NCBI RefSeq assembly: GCF_041146395.1
Contig: NC_090990.1
Location: forward strand, 41,240,001 to 41,304,000
Direction: 5' to 3'
Source: Eulemur rufifrons
Lineage: Eukaryota > Chordata > Mammalia > Primates > Lemuridae
Length of the DNA: 64,000 bases
Shown here: positions 1 through 12,440 of the stretch, one piece after another
Layout: each line of letters starts with the position of its first letter
Numbering within the stretch: the first letter of the stretch is position 1
Program-made: the position numbers and the translations under genes
Notes under the pieces: generated by a model
What the model was told of the DNA's origin: nothing
The model's database searches: none
The model's input: the letters and a program-made list of their open reading frames with translations, nothing else

Positions 1-232
1 AAATCCTACAACCCAAACACATCAGATATTTTCATTTTTGCTGGTGACTTTTGGTCTTTACAATACATCTAGATTGATGCCTTCAAAGTTATTCCTAATG
101 ATTACATTCTATGCAATTAAGGATTCTTAGAAAGATTAAATTACGGTAATGTTTGAAAACAAAATCTGCTCTGGTGACTAGTGCAAGATTATATCCCTAC
201 TATTAGATAATGTTGTTGTTTCCAATTTTTTC

Positions 233-2639
<2,407 letters not shown>

Positions 2640-2640
<1 letters not shown>

Positions 2641-3262
2641 TCTCTTCTAATTTATGAAAAGTTACTCTGGATCCCACATTCGACTCCAGATACTGATCCC
2701 TTTCTCTCCTTCCATTCACTGCTGAATTTCTTGAGAAATTTGTCAAGTTCTCTGTCTCTACCTCATTTTTCATCCCCTCTTCCACCCACTGCAACCTGGT
2801 TCTGCCTTATAATGCCATCAAAATGGCTCTCACCAGAGTTACCTTCATGGTGATGAGCCCAGTGAAGAACTGAGTTCTCATTGTACTAGACTTTTCAGCA
2901 GAACTTATCACTGTTGACCACTGGCCCTCTGTCTCATTTCCTCCTCCTTGACTTTCTTATCACCTTTCTAGCTGCTCTTCTTGAGCCTTCTTTGCTGGAT
3001 TCTCATCTTTTTCTGTCCCTAGTTGCTGGCACTCTTCCCCTTCATATGTCATCTCTACTCCTAGGGTTTCAATCCACCTATAATGCCAATATCTGCCATC
3101 TTTGTATCTCAGCTCTATTCATCATGTTTGAGTTTTAGGTTTGCGTATCCAAACTCCAACATGGCCTCTTTCAAGGGAATTTTGAAATCAGTAGGCTCCA
3201 GAATGAATTCAAAATATTCTCCCCCAACCTGCTCTTTCTCCAGCATCTGCCACTTAAGAATA
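2640..3262 (+). mobile_element. L2 LINE fragment (ORF2 remnant)
   Basis: The pyrimidine-rich text includes 'ggctctcaccagagttacc', 'cttttcagcagaacttatcactgttgaccac' in pieces and 'tttgctggattctcatctt'. These match the order of the L2 reverse-transcriptase region and the following segment in the sense direction. The reading frame is broken many times, so it is a fossil. Exact ends are uncertain. Family call is from memory of the L2 consensus. Confidence 0.7.
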
Positions 3263-3830
3263 TTCTCTTAAAAGTTTTACGTTATTTTTTCTTTCTGGTT
3301 TATGTTTGTTTGCTCAAGGATTTATTGATTGATTAATTAACTGGATCTAAGTTATATTTTTCCAACAGTCAAGGAAAAAGCTTTACACTTCATTATCAGC
3401 CTAGAAAAACTTCCTGTTTAACCACAATTGCTTCCTCAATTCTCCTATCAAATGTGATTCATCAATATTGTCAGTGATACAGGACGTCTTTGCAAATTCT
3501 GAATTTTTTTTTTAATAGAAGATACATCTTTTTATTTTAAACTATCGACTTTGAAACCATAAACTTACAATGCTGCTTAGGCACTGATGGAAGTAGACTG
3601 AATGCAAATAAAGCAGAGTTTGCTTTTAAAAAAAGATCTGATGCTTTGAAATGTTTCCAACTATGTAAAAAACAATCACAAAAGACCTATTCTATCCCCT
3701 TTGAGGCTATTGGATGAAGCTGCAGTGGAAGAAGCTGCTCAGCTGGGACATATCTTAATCAGGTTTCTAGCCAAACTCTTACAAAAACACATCAGTTAGG
3801 AAGATCCTGAATACTAATGACAATCCCTTA
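3263..3830. other. No feature recognised
   Basis: AT-rich unique-looking sequence with short A and T runs. No ORF or repeat could be assigned. Confidence 0.4.
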
Positions 3831-3834
3831 CGTT

Positions 3835-4060
3835 TGCACAAGCAAGAACATGCATAAGGGATTGCTTCACAATTTGCAAAGCATTTTGCAATCATTATCT
3901 TGACTCTTGCAGCTGCCCTGCCAGGTAGGCAGGGCTTACTTTATATTTTGCAGATGAGGAAACTGAGGTCTAGAGAGAGAGGTTTTTTCAGCATGTGGCT
4001 TGTAAGCCTCATTGCAGGAGATTGAATTCAGGTCCATATATTTTGGGTTTATGATTACAC
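3835..4060 (-). mobile_element. MIR SINE fragment, antisense
   Basis: The core 'gcagatgaggaaactgaggt' at about 3951-3970 is the hallmark of antisense MIR. It is preceded by the 'gcaatcattatcttgactc' segment and followed by a decayed segment with 'gattgaattcaggtcc'. Old and diverged. Confidence 0.75.
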
Positions 4061-4689
4061 TCCTCCCCCAACCCCCTGCTTTGCCTTTGACTGCAGGGAT
4101 TCCAGCAAGTATGCTGCATTGTCTTCTTTTCCAGGGAATAGGGCAGATTGGTTTTAAGAGAAGAGGAAAAGCATGGAAAAGAGATGATTTAGGATGCCAT
4201 TATGGAGAAACATAAAACTAGGTTGGTCTGAAAATTAGGATTCAAAGCATAACAGGAGATAAGGCTGGAAAAGGTGGCTGGAGTCATAGCAAGAGGGCTT
4301 CCAATATTAGGCTAAGGAGTTTAACAGAGCATCCTCCTGCAACCGGGAGTGGCACTGTAGGATTGCTTCAATTCTCCTCGCACTGCAGGGTGCATGTTTA
4401 AAATCAGCTTTCCAACACAGCCTGCTCTGACTCCTAGACCCAAAACAGCTGTTCTGTGGACCCCGAAAGCTGGGAAAAAGTTTCAGTGTGGCTCCAAGTC
4501 AGTATGTAAATTGGGCAGCAAATTCCCGGTAGTCTGTGCTCACATTCAGCACACCAACTCCCCACCATCTCCCTGCACCCCCAGGCTTTACCCTTCATTC
4601 ATCATTTAAAATAAATTGTGTTTAGGAATAGAGGTTTGGTGATTAGGAAGAGAGGGAGGCAAACGGGGAAAAAAATGGGTTTTATGGAG

Positions 4690-4805
4690 AAATAGACTAT
4701 GTTTTAACCACATATGGGCCTCTCAATAGCTGTGTTACTTAGTAAGTTCCTTTACTACTCTGATCCTCATTTTCTTTACGTATGAATTGGAGATACTTAC
4801 ATTAG
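4690..4805 (+). mobile_element. MIR SINE fragment, sense
   Basis: The segment 'agctgtgttacttagtaagttcc' (read in pieces) followed by 'tcctcattttctttacgtatgaattgg' matches the sense MIR block (gctgtgtgaccttgggcaag ... cctcatctgtaaaatgg) with many substitutions. Confidence 0.55.
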
Positions 4806-4879
4806 GTTTATGTTGTTTTAGTGAGGGTTACATTTGATTTAGTTAGATTAATAGAGGTGCTTAAATATATCTGTCACTA

Positions 4880-5108
4880 AATGTTTTCTTCCTCTGGAGG
4901 GGAAGAAATGCTGTATCTTCACATGGAAGGCAAAAGGGCAGGAGGCAAAGGCTGTGTGAAGCCTCTTTTATAAGGGCCTTAATCCCATTCATGAGGGAGG
5001 AGCCCTCATGGTCTAACTGCCTCTTGAAGGCCCCACCTCTTAATACTGTTCCATTGGCCATTCAGTTTCAACATTTGGATTTCGGAAGGGACCCACTCAA
5101 ACATAACA
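4880..5108 (-). mobile_element. MLT1-type (ERVL-MaLR) LTR fragment, antisense
   Basis: On the minus strand this begins 'tgttatgtttgagtgggtcc' and continues through 'aagaggtggggcc', 'catgagggctcc' and 'cccttataaaagaggcttc', ending near the 'catgtgaagatacag' block. This is the order of the 5' two thirds of an MLT1-type LTR; the 3' third is missing. It is the only one of the four MLT1-like LTRs here on the minus strand. Confidence 0.75.
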
Positions 5109-5122
5109 GCTAGTGAGGGGGC

Positions 5123-5138
5123 GGGGGGGGGGGGGGGG
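5123..5138. repeat. Poly-G run (G16)
   Basis: Sixteen consecutive G residues, preceded by five more Gs and one C (5117-5122). It lies just beyond the MLT1 LTR end. Long G runs are rare in mammals and often mis-sequenced, so the length may be inexact. Confidence 0.9.
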
Positions 5139-5139
5139 C

Positions 5140-6155
5140 GCTACAAAGAGTCCATCCAAGAGACATGCATGTGTTCCCTGAACTTTGTCCTTGATCCACA
5201 TCTACGAAGTCTTAAAAACAAGAGGTTTTGCTATTTCCCTAGTGGTGGAGCAAAGATAAGAGGGGCTATTTGGGGAGCAAGTTGCACTCCCCTGGGGTCA
5301 GGGCTGAAGCTACATGTTTCTCATAATCCATGTGTTCTTTTGTAATGACCAGATTGAGGATTTTTTTTTAAACAGACCTCACTCAAGAAGACTTCATGCT
5401 GGAATTGAGGGAAGGTGTTGTAAGAAAGCAGCTGCAATGTTGTGAGCACACTGGAGCAGCTCTAAGCGGAGATTCACATAGCTAGGAGCTGAGCCCTCAA
5501 ACCAACAGCCATTGTAGAAACATCTCCCAGGCCTAGGCAGCCCTCATGAGACAGCCTGAGCCAGAGCCACACAGCTAAGCTCCTCCTGAATTCCTGAGCA
5601 CAGAAACCATGTGATATAATGTTTATTGTTTTACACTGCTGAGTTTGGGAGCATTTATATATACCTGTGATAATAGATAACAAATAATTCCTATTAAAGT
5701 TGTAGTCAAATGTTTCCAAGAAGTTATCACGGAAGTGTCCACAAAAGCAGCCCATTAGAGGACAAGGCCAGCTATGAATATTTACAGTTCCATAGGGCCC
5801 CAGCGGCAGGTCACAGCAGTACCAATCTGGAAAGATCTTTTTTTCATGTCTCTCCCTCTTGTGACCCTGCCCTCATCCTGGGCTAGCAAGCTGGGGAGAA
5901 AAAGTGAAGCAGGAAAAGATGCTAACTCCTCAAATCTGTGAAAGGAAAGATGTTTTAATTTTCAATGAGATTAGGAATTTTTGATTATATGGGGGGTTGG
6001 ATTTTTTATTACTGAGATGAAAAAGAATGAGTAGAAGGATCAAGGGAATTGCCCTAGATTTCACCCAGGGGATAGGGAAGAAGTCATCCAACAGAGCAGG
6101 TTTGAACAGACCATGGGGGAGAAGAATGAAGTTCTGTGTCCAGTGAGGTCATCTC
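5140..6155. other. No feature recognised
   Basis: A 93-codon minus-strand ORF (5474-5755) occurs here. It has no recognisable domain and no supporting context, so I treat it as chance. Confidence 0.4.
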
Positions 6156-6159
6156 CTTT

Positions 6160-6490
6160 CAACATCGTCCTTACATTGGCCTTCACAGTCCTGCACAGGT
6201 TAGCTTCTCTGTGTCATTTCAGCATCAACTGCTCTTTTGCTGGTGGAAGCCGGACTAGTCTTTGTAGTATTTTGTAAGCATTACCTTTTCTAACCAAGGT
6301 CTCCTGGATCCCCACGTGAGAATTAGCATCTTCCTCTACCATAATATTCTGCCTGCCTCATAGTATTCTTAGGCACACATCCTTTGTGGCATTTTTTATG
6401 CAGTTCCTTAAATCTGCTTATTTTGTTCTTATACTGAACTGTGAGCTCCTTGAAGTTGGATCCTGTATGGATTAATGCTATAATAGGGGT
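6160..6490 (+). mobile_element. L2 LINE 3'-region fragment
   Basis: Contains 'ctgtgagctccttgaagttgg' and an upstream C/T-rich stretch, the order of the L2 3' region (tgtgagctccttgagggcaggg). Diverged; ends uncertain. Confidence 0.5.
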
Positions 6491-6494
6491 CTGA

Positions 6495-8440
6495 GGACTA
6501 GTAGTGCAGAAATTAACAAGACAATCCACTTTGTGTTTGAGTGACTACAGACGAAGTATGGCTGAAAGACAGTCTGTACCTTCCAGAAGGTATTGAGTGG
6601 GGATAAAAGATTCATAAACAAAGGTCCCATGAGCTGCCACAGCCTGCTGAAAGATGAGAACAGGGTATGCACTTGAGGTCAGATGCCTGGGTCATAGGCA
6701 GGTCACCAGCTGGCATGCACAGGACACGCTGAGTGAGCAAACTGGGTTCAGGACCCAAGTTGGAAGAAGGAGACAGGAAGTCCAAGAAGGGACAGAAAGG
6801 AGAGCTGGTGATTGAGGGGCCAATCTACAACTAGAATTGACAGGGACTCAACCTTTCCCAGTGGCGCGCACCCATCCCGTTGTGGTTACATAAGGCCAAA
6901 GCCACATAGCCCTAGAGCTCTTTGGTTTGATCAAAAGGCATGGTACCCTCATGTTGGTACATGTGGTATTTATAAATAGGCAGAGTTTGGGACTGCAGGC
7001 TGGATGAGAACAGGACTCTTGGAGTACATTTGGAGATCTTTTTTATAAGAGATTAAGACTGTATAAATTGTTGAAATAAAAGTCAGTATTGAGTGGGCTC
7101 TTGGGGTTGATGAAGGGGCCAACAGGCATTGCTTGTGGTACTACTCCCAAAAGCTTTGCCAAAAATAAAAGGTGGGGGGGTGTTGGTGCTCAATATAAGT
7201 TGAACGAACACAGTCCACAAACTTGAAGTGATCCCATAGCCTATCTGGATCCTAATATAAAGTGTCAGTTACTTCTCTTCCATTTGATACACCCCTGAGA
7301 GGAGACTAGACCTCAGCAAGACCCCCAGAGCGGGTGCCCTCAGGTTATCTAAATAGGGAATCAATCACGGCACAGGGCCGCTTTCCTCCAAGTGGAGCCT
7401 CGCAAGCGATTACCACCATGCAGACAGTAACAGTATGGAGGCAAGACATGAATGTCCTGCCAACTTCCTTTTAACTGGTGAGCACTTCCACCACTTTCAG
7501 CCTGGAGTCAGGCTGTAGTGCCTTGTCCTTGACCCGGACCCAGCTTCTCTCCAGCCCTTTCCCCAGTATTCCTCCCTCTCTCCCCGCTCCCCAATTGAGG
7601 CAGTGCTAATTTGCCTTGAAAGCTTCCATTCCTGGCTGGTCAGCAGCCAGCTGCAACCCATCAAACCCCTGATTAGGCATTTGAAAGGGTGGAGCATTTT
7701 TCATGAAATGATTGACAATGGCTTGTATCTCACACACCTGCTGCTTTAAACCCCCTATAAAATGTCAGCAGGGAGTGTAAGTGATAGATTGCAGTAGTGC
7801 TGCCCAGGGTAGGAATGTTAAGTGCTAGGAGATGGGAGTGTCTGAACCTCAGCTACTGGAAAGAAAACAAAACAAGCACCTAGTCTAATCCATTTCTGAA
7901 GAGAGCACCATAGAGCATATTTTACCAAGCCCAGCTTCACTAGCCCAGTGAAGGGGGTTTCCAGCACCGGCAATCATTGTGGTTACTATGTGACTACACT
8001 ACCACAAGGCTGACCGTGCCCAATGCAGGGCCTGGCTCCTGGGCACCAGGTGAGGCAGCCCAATAGTCACTTCTAGGTACAGGTGGTTTCCATATGGGTC
8101 AGAAACTGGAAATTTGGGTTTGATCCAAGTTTGAGAGATTCTGAAAGCTTTCTTGGTGCTCTTATGGGTAGGACCTGCTTAGCTGAGTGTCTGAGTGATA
8201 GTTTCTTTGTAGGCAGGTTGCCAAATCCAGAAGGCCCAATACTAAAGTCAGTTGAAGCACATACTTATCCTTAAGTTGAATTATTCTGCCTGGGTGGCCA
8301 AAATCAAGAGGATAAATGAAAAGGATTCCAGGGGGAATCTGAGAGCAAGTGTTGAGGAGTTGGGTGCTGTGAGGAGGGGGCTCTGTGGCCAGCAAGGGAA
8401 GGCACAAGTGTGTATGCTACTAGTGCCAAAGAAGGGCCCA
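6495..8440. other. No gene or clear repeat recognised
   Basis: About 1.9 kb of ordinary-composition DNA. Short ORFs on both strands (up to 81 codons) overlap each other and show no domain. No repeat family could be assigned by eye. Confidence 0.4.
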
Positions 8441-8466
8441 TGAACTCAGGGACAAATGCCCTGAGT

Positions 8467-8834
8467 TTGAGAATCATGACATCACACTTAAATTAGCATT
8501 TCAGCCTCACCTAGTTGATATCACCAAGGTACCTAAAAAACTACAGATGGAATTGATTGAACTCTCAGATGACATTTTAAAGTCACTGATGCTAAGAAAG
8601 ATCCAACTGAAATATGGAAAAATGTAGAATACCCATGCCTTTAGCAACATGCCCTAAAAATGCTTTCTTGCATGTCAACCACTTATTGGTGAAAATCTAC
8701 ATTCTCCTACCTAACCAAAATCAAGGTGCCCTTAAGGTCACAAATGACTGATTCCCACCTAGAGGATCAACTGAAACTGTGGACCTCCATACTGCAACCA
8801 AATATTCAAATGTTTTCCAACAAAAAGCAGACAT
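8467..8834 (+). pseudogene. hAT-family transposase C-terminal remnant
   Basis: Read with two in-frame stops and at least one frameshift, the plus strand gives a decayed hAT transposase end. An N-terminal piece reads LQMELIELSDDILKS. It is followed, after a frame change, by DPTEIWKNVEYPCL, a stop, QHALKMLSCMSTTYW, a stop, then STFSYLTKIKVPLRSQMTD and SHLEDQLKLWTSILQPNI. The order 'STFS ... K ... RSQMTD.HL ... L' is the conserved C-terminal dimerisation segment of hAT transposases and of host genes derived from them. It ends in a stop after a KKQ-T tail. It may be a transposon fossil or a retrocopy of a domesticated hAT gene; no intron traces or poly-A tail were found to decide. Confidence 0.7.
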
Positions 8835-8849
8835 AAAGTCTTAAAAGGT

Positions 8850-9335
8850 TAACTTTAAAATGCAGAGTTTTCATTTTTTTAAATTAAGTACATAGATTTT
8901 TATAAAATAATATATATTTTAAGTATATCTGATTGAAGTTTGATTTACAGCTAAATTAATGCAGCCTTCCAACATGACATGGTTCCCTACCTCTGGAGCC
9001 CATAGATACCCTTCCTGCCCTCACAGTGCTAGGTAGATATTAACTGAGTATTTATAGTCAAGTTAATAAATATGTTGGATGAAAAAGTACAGGGGCTCTG
9101 AGATTTCTGGGTCTGAGAAAGCAAGGAAAATCTTGGGAAGTAAAGAAGAACATTCTATCAATTCAGCAAACATTTATTGAGCACCCAATGTGGGAAACTC
9201 TGCCTACTACACTAAACAACTTAGGACTGATTTGCAGTTTCTTCTCATGTCTATGTTTATAGAAGCAGAGTGTAACAAGAAAGTGTGTTCCAAGTGCAAG
9301 AGTAGCACAGAGGTAGGAGGGATAATTACAGGCTT
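8850..9335. other. AT-rich segment with a possible old L2-like tail
   Basis: Mostly AT-rich. Around 9160-9200, 'tcagcaaacatttattgagcac' (in pieces) resembles the antisense L2 3' terminus, but it is too short for a firm call. Confidence 0.35.
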
Positions 9336-9339
9336 AGGT

Positions 9340-10690
9340 TTTTCTTTTACTTAAAAATATTCAAAATATACAAAAATCAGTAAATAGATGTCCAAGTACA
9401 TTCATTGTCCAGATTTAATAATCATCTTGTACAATTGGCCACATCTCTAAGAATTCAACCATTTCATATTCCACTAAAGCCTGACTGCTCCAGCCCACTC
9501 CTCTACCCTTCTGAAGTCAGAAGACTCCTGAAGTTGGTATCATTCCCATACATTTTAAAACTGTTACTATGTCTGCATGACAAATGTCCCCTATTTATGG
9601 CTTGTCTTTCCACTTTAAGTACACTGGCTATTATGAACGCTTGCTTTTATCTTATTAATTTTTTTAGATATACTTTGTGTTTTAGGAAAACTTTATCCTG
9701 AAGTCATGAGATTTTTCTATTGCCTTCTAATATTTAATAGTTCGAGTTTTGCTTTTATCTTTATAGCTTTGAAACTTCTAGAATCTAATTTTTCAGGAAT
9801 TTTGAAGAAAAATCCTAATTTTATCTTTTCCATATAGACAATTTCCCCAATAACATTTAGTAATTAGTTGTTCCTTTTTCCACCAACTTCTAACACCCCA
9901 TGTTATATTCATGGTTCCCATATTTGTATAGATCCATTTCTAAGAACCATTTTCTCCATGCTTTGTCTATCTCTGTCGCTACCATACTGTTGTTATAGTT
10001 TTTTCACAAATATTCTTATCTGGTAAGGTAAACCTCCCTCCCCTTCTACTGGATTTGTTATTCCTGCCTTTTCACTCTTGTAAAACTTTGTGATCAACAT
10101 CTTGATTTGCAGAAAATTTCACTGTAGAGATTTAAAATTTGAATTATATTGATCTTTATATTAATGTATGAAAATATCAGTATGATTGTCCTTCCTGACA
10201 CAAGATTTATCTCTCCATTTATTTAGATCCCTTTTTGGGTTCAATAAAGTTTTACAATTTCCTCTGTAAAGATAACAGATACATACGATTTGAATGATTT
10301 ATGCCCAAGTGCCTTGTATTTTTGTTGTATTATAAATGGTGTTTACTGGAGTATTACAGCAATAACTGCATTTTTATTGATACAGTAACCTGAAACCAGG
10401 ATGAACTCCTAATTCCTCTGGTAGTTTTTCTCGAATTTTTCAAGTAGATAACGTTATCTCTGCATATGATATAACCTTCTTATTTTCCTGAATCTTGATA
10501 TTATGTATTTGTTTTTATTGACTTATTTGTGTCTAGGCCTCTAGTATAATTTCTTTGTGGTGTTCTGAGTAATTTGTCAGGTTTTTAGTTTACTAATTAT
10601 TCATTTGCACATTTTTCTATTTAGTTCATTGTGTTTATAATCTTCTATTTCAATTTCATTCTTTGATTCTCTTTCACATTGGTCTTTTCT
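9340..10690 (-). mobile_element. Old L1 fragment (ORF2 3' part and 3'UTR), antisense
   Basis: The plus strand shows T-rich wording typical of the complement of L1 ORF2. Examples are 'tagatccatttctaagaacc', 'taccatactgttgttatag', 'tctctccatttatttagatcc' and 'aagttttacaatttc', in the right order. The part near 9370-9480 resembles an old L1 3'UTR. It is heavily diverged and has no usable reading frame. Boundaries are approximate. Confidence 0.65.
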
Positions 10691-10699
10691 TCCACAGTG

Positions 10700-11395
10700 T
10701 CTTAGATTAGATGAGGCTAGGTTACGCTGCAGTAATAAACTACCCCAGAGTCATGAATATAAGCCGATTGAACCACCTCCATTTTGTTTCTACATAATCT
10801 GAAATGTGGTTTCTCAGTCATCGTGTCAGGGGAAGAAAATATGTGTTAGGGACTGAATATTTGTGCCACTCTCCCCTAATTCGGATGTGGAAGCCCCATC
10901 CCACAACGTGATGATATTTGCAGATGGGGCCTCTGGAAGGTAATTAGGTTAGACGAATTCATGATGGTGGGGCCCATGTGATAGAATTTGTGACCTTATA
11001 AAGGCCACTAGAGAGCTTACTTTCTCTTTCTATCATGTGAGGACACAGTGAGAAGGTGGCCATCTGCAAGCCAGGAAGGGAACCCTCGTCAGCAAACCAA
11101 ATCTGCCTGGATCTTGGACTGCCCATCTACAGAACTGTGAGAAAAATTTCTGTTGTTTAAGCCAGTCAGTCTGTGGTATTTTGTGACGGCAGCCTGAGCA
11201 GACTAATATGGCATGAAAAGTCATGCAACAGCTTTTAAGTGCTTTGGTCCATAAGTGACACACACAGCTTCTCATAACAGACTGCTGGCCAGGATGAGTC
11301 ACATTTTTCCACCCATCTATAATGTGGCTAGAAAATACATTCTTCCTGGGGATTAGAAAGAGGAGAAGAACTTTGGTATATAATGCCAAGTCAGC
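10700..11395. mobile_element. Older dispersed repeat split by an MLT1 insertion
   Basis: The left half (10712-10843, from 'gaggctaggttacgctgcag') and the right half (11206-11395, with 'ggccaggatgagtcaca' and 'gaagaactttggtat') read as parts of one familiar mammalian interspersed repeat. Its family name I could not assign. The MLT1 LTR sits exactly between them. Confidence 0.5.
10844..11205 (+). mobile_element. MLT1-type (ERVL-MaLR) solo LTR
   Basis: Begins 'tgttagggactgaatatttg', contains 'cttataaaggccactagag', 'catgtgaggacacagtgag', 'atcttggactgcccatc' and 'ctgttgtttaagccag', and ends 'cagacta', the full order of an MLT1 LTR. The 5-bp word atatg occurs at 10839-10843 and 11206-11210, the 5-bp duplication length expected for ERVL-type integration. 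No internal sequence is attached. Confidence 0.85.
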
Positions 11396-11399
11396 TATA

Positions 11400-12435
11400 T
11401 GTTTTGTTCTTTTTGTGATTTCTGTATATTAATATGTGTGTTTAAATTTGCTTTCAAATTTAAAATTTTTAATTATCTCCAATTTTGAAGGCATTTTCTT
11501 ATCTTTCTCTGGCTAATAATTCTTATTCCATAATCATTTACTTCACATTTTAAGACTTTTTAGTATAACCCAATCTTTAGCTGTGTTTTTCTTACTTAAT
11601 GGAATACTGTTTGGTCTTGTTTTTCAGAGCATATCCCTAGAATATTTTGTTGTTTCTGTTTGTTTCCTTCTGTTGTACACTCCAAGGATATTACTGATCA
11701 ATATTGATGTGAATTGATTGGTCATGACTAAGTAAAACTCAGACTCTGTAAGAGAGACAGGCCCGGTGTTGTAAATTTTTCAGGAAGAATTTTCTTCCAT
11801 TCAGGGTTCAGGTAGAGGCAGGCAAGGCTCCTTGCTATTTCCCTCCCCTGGCAGGCATACTTTTTCGTTTCATTGATGTTGCATCTTTGAGAGTCTCAGT
11901 TCTATGCAGAGGTCTTGGCTCCAACTCTTTACTTTTTCTTCTGTGGCAATTAAACCCAAGCCCTGATGTTAATTGCCTCAAGCCACAGAATCAGTGCTGA
12001 TTTTTGTAACTATTCTTTATTTCTGACATGATTATTTTCCTTTATTTCTTATGAAACAATAAAACTAGTTATTTTTAGTCCATAGTTTCTAAGCATTTTA
12101 GTGACAGTTTATATATCATAGCTCAGAATGCTGCCATAATCTTTATAGCATCTATAAAGAATTAGGCATTTGAATATTGGTAAATTATCAAGCACTTCTT
12201 TTTCAGGTTCTGTTGAAGGTTCTAAAAGTCTAGAAATACATGACATGACCTATATTCTTGAATTGATCATAGTCTAGTGGAAGGAAAAACTATAACATAG
12301 AATAAATACAATAATAGAGAAATGAGGTAAGAAAGGAATAGTTTTCAAGATGTTGAAAGATGTCCAGAACCCAGATCTTCAGAATGTAATAGATAATGTT
12401 ATCACTGAATTGAAACAACAAAACTGTCTTCCCCT
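11400..12435. other. AT-rich, unassigned
   Basis: T-rich plus strand that may continue the antisense L1 mosaic on either side, but I cannot match it to a consensus segment. No gene seen. Confidence 0.35.
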
Positions 12436-12440
12436 TCAGG

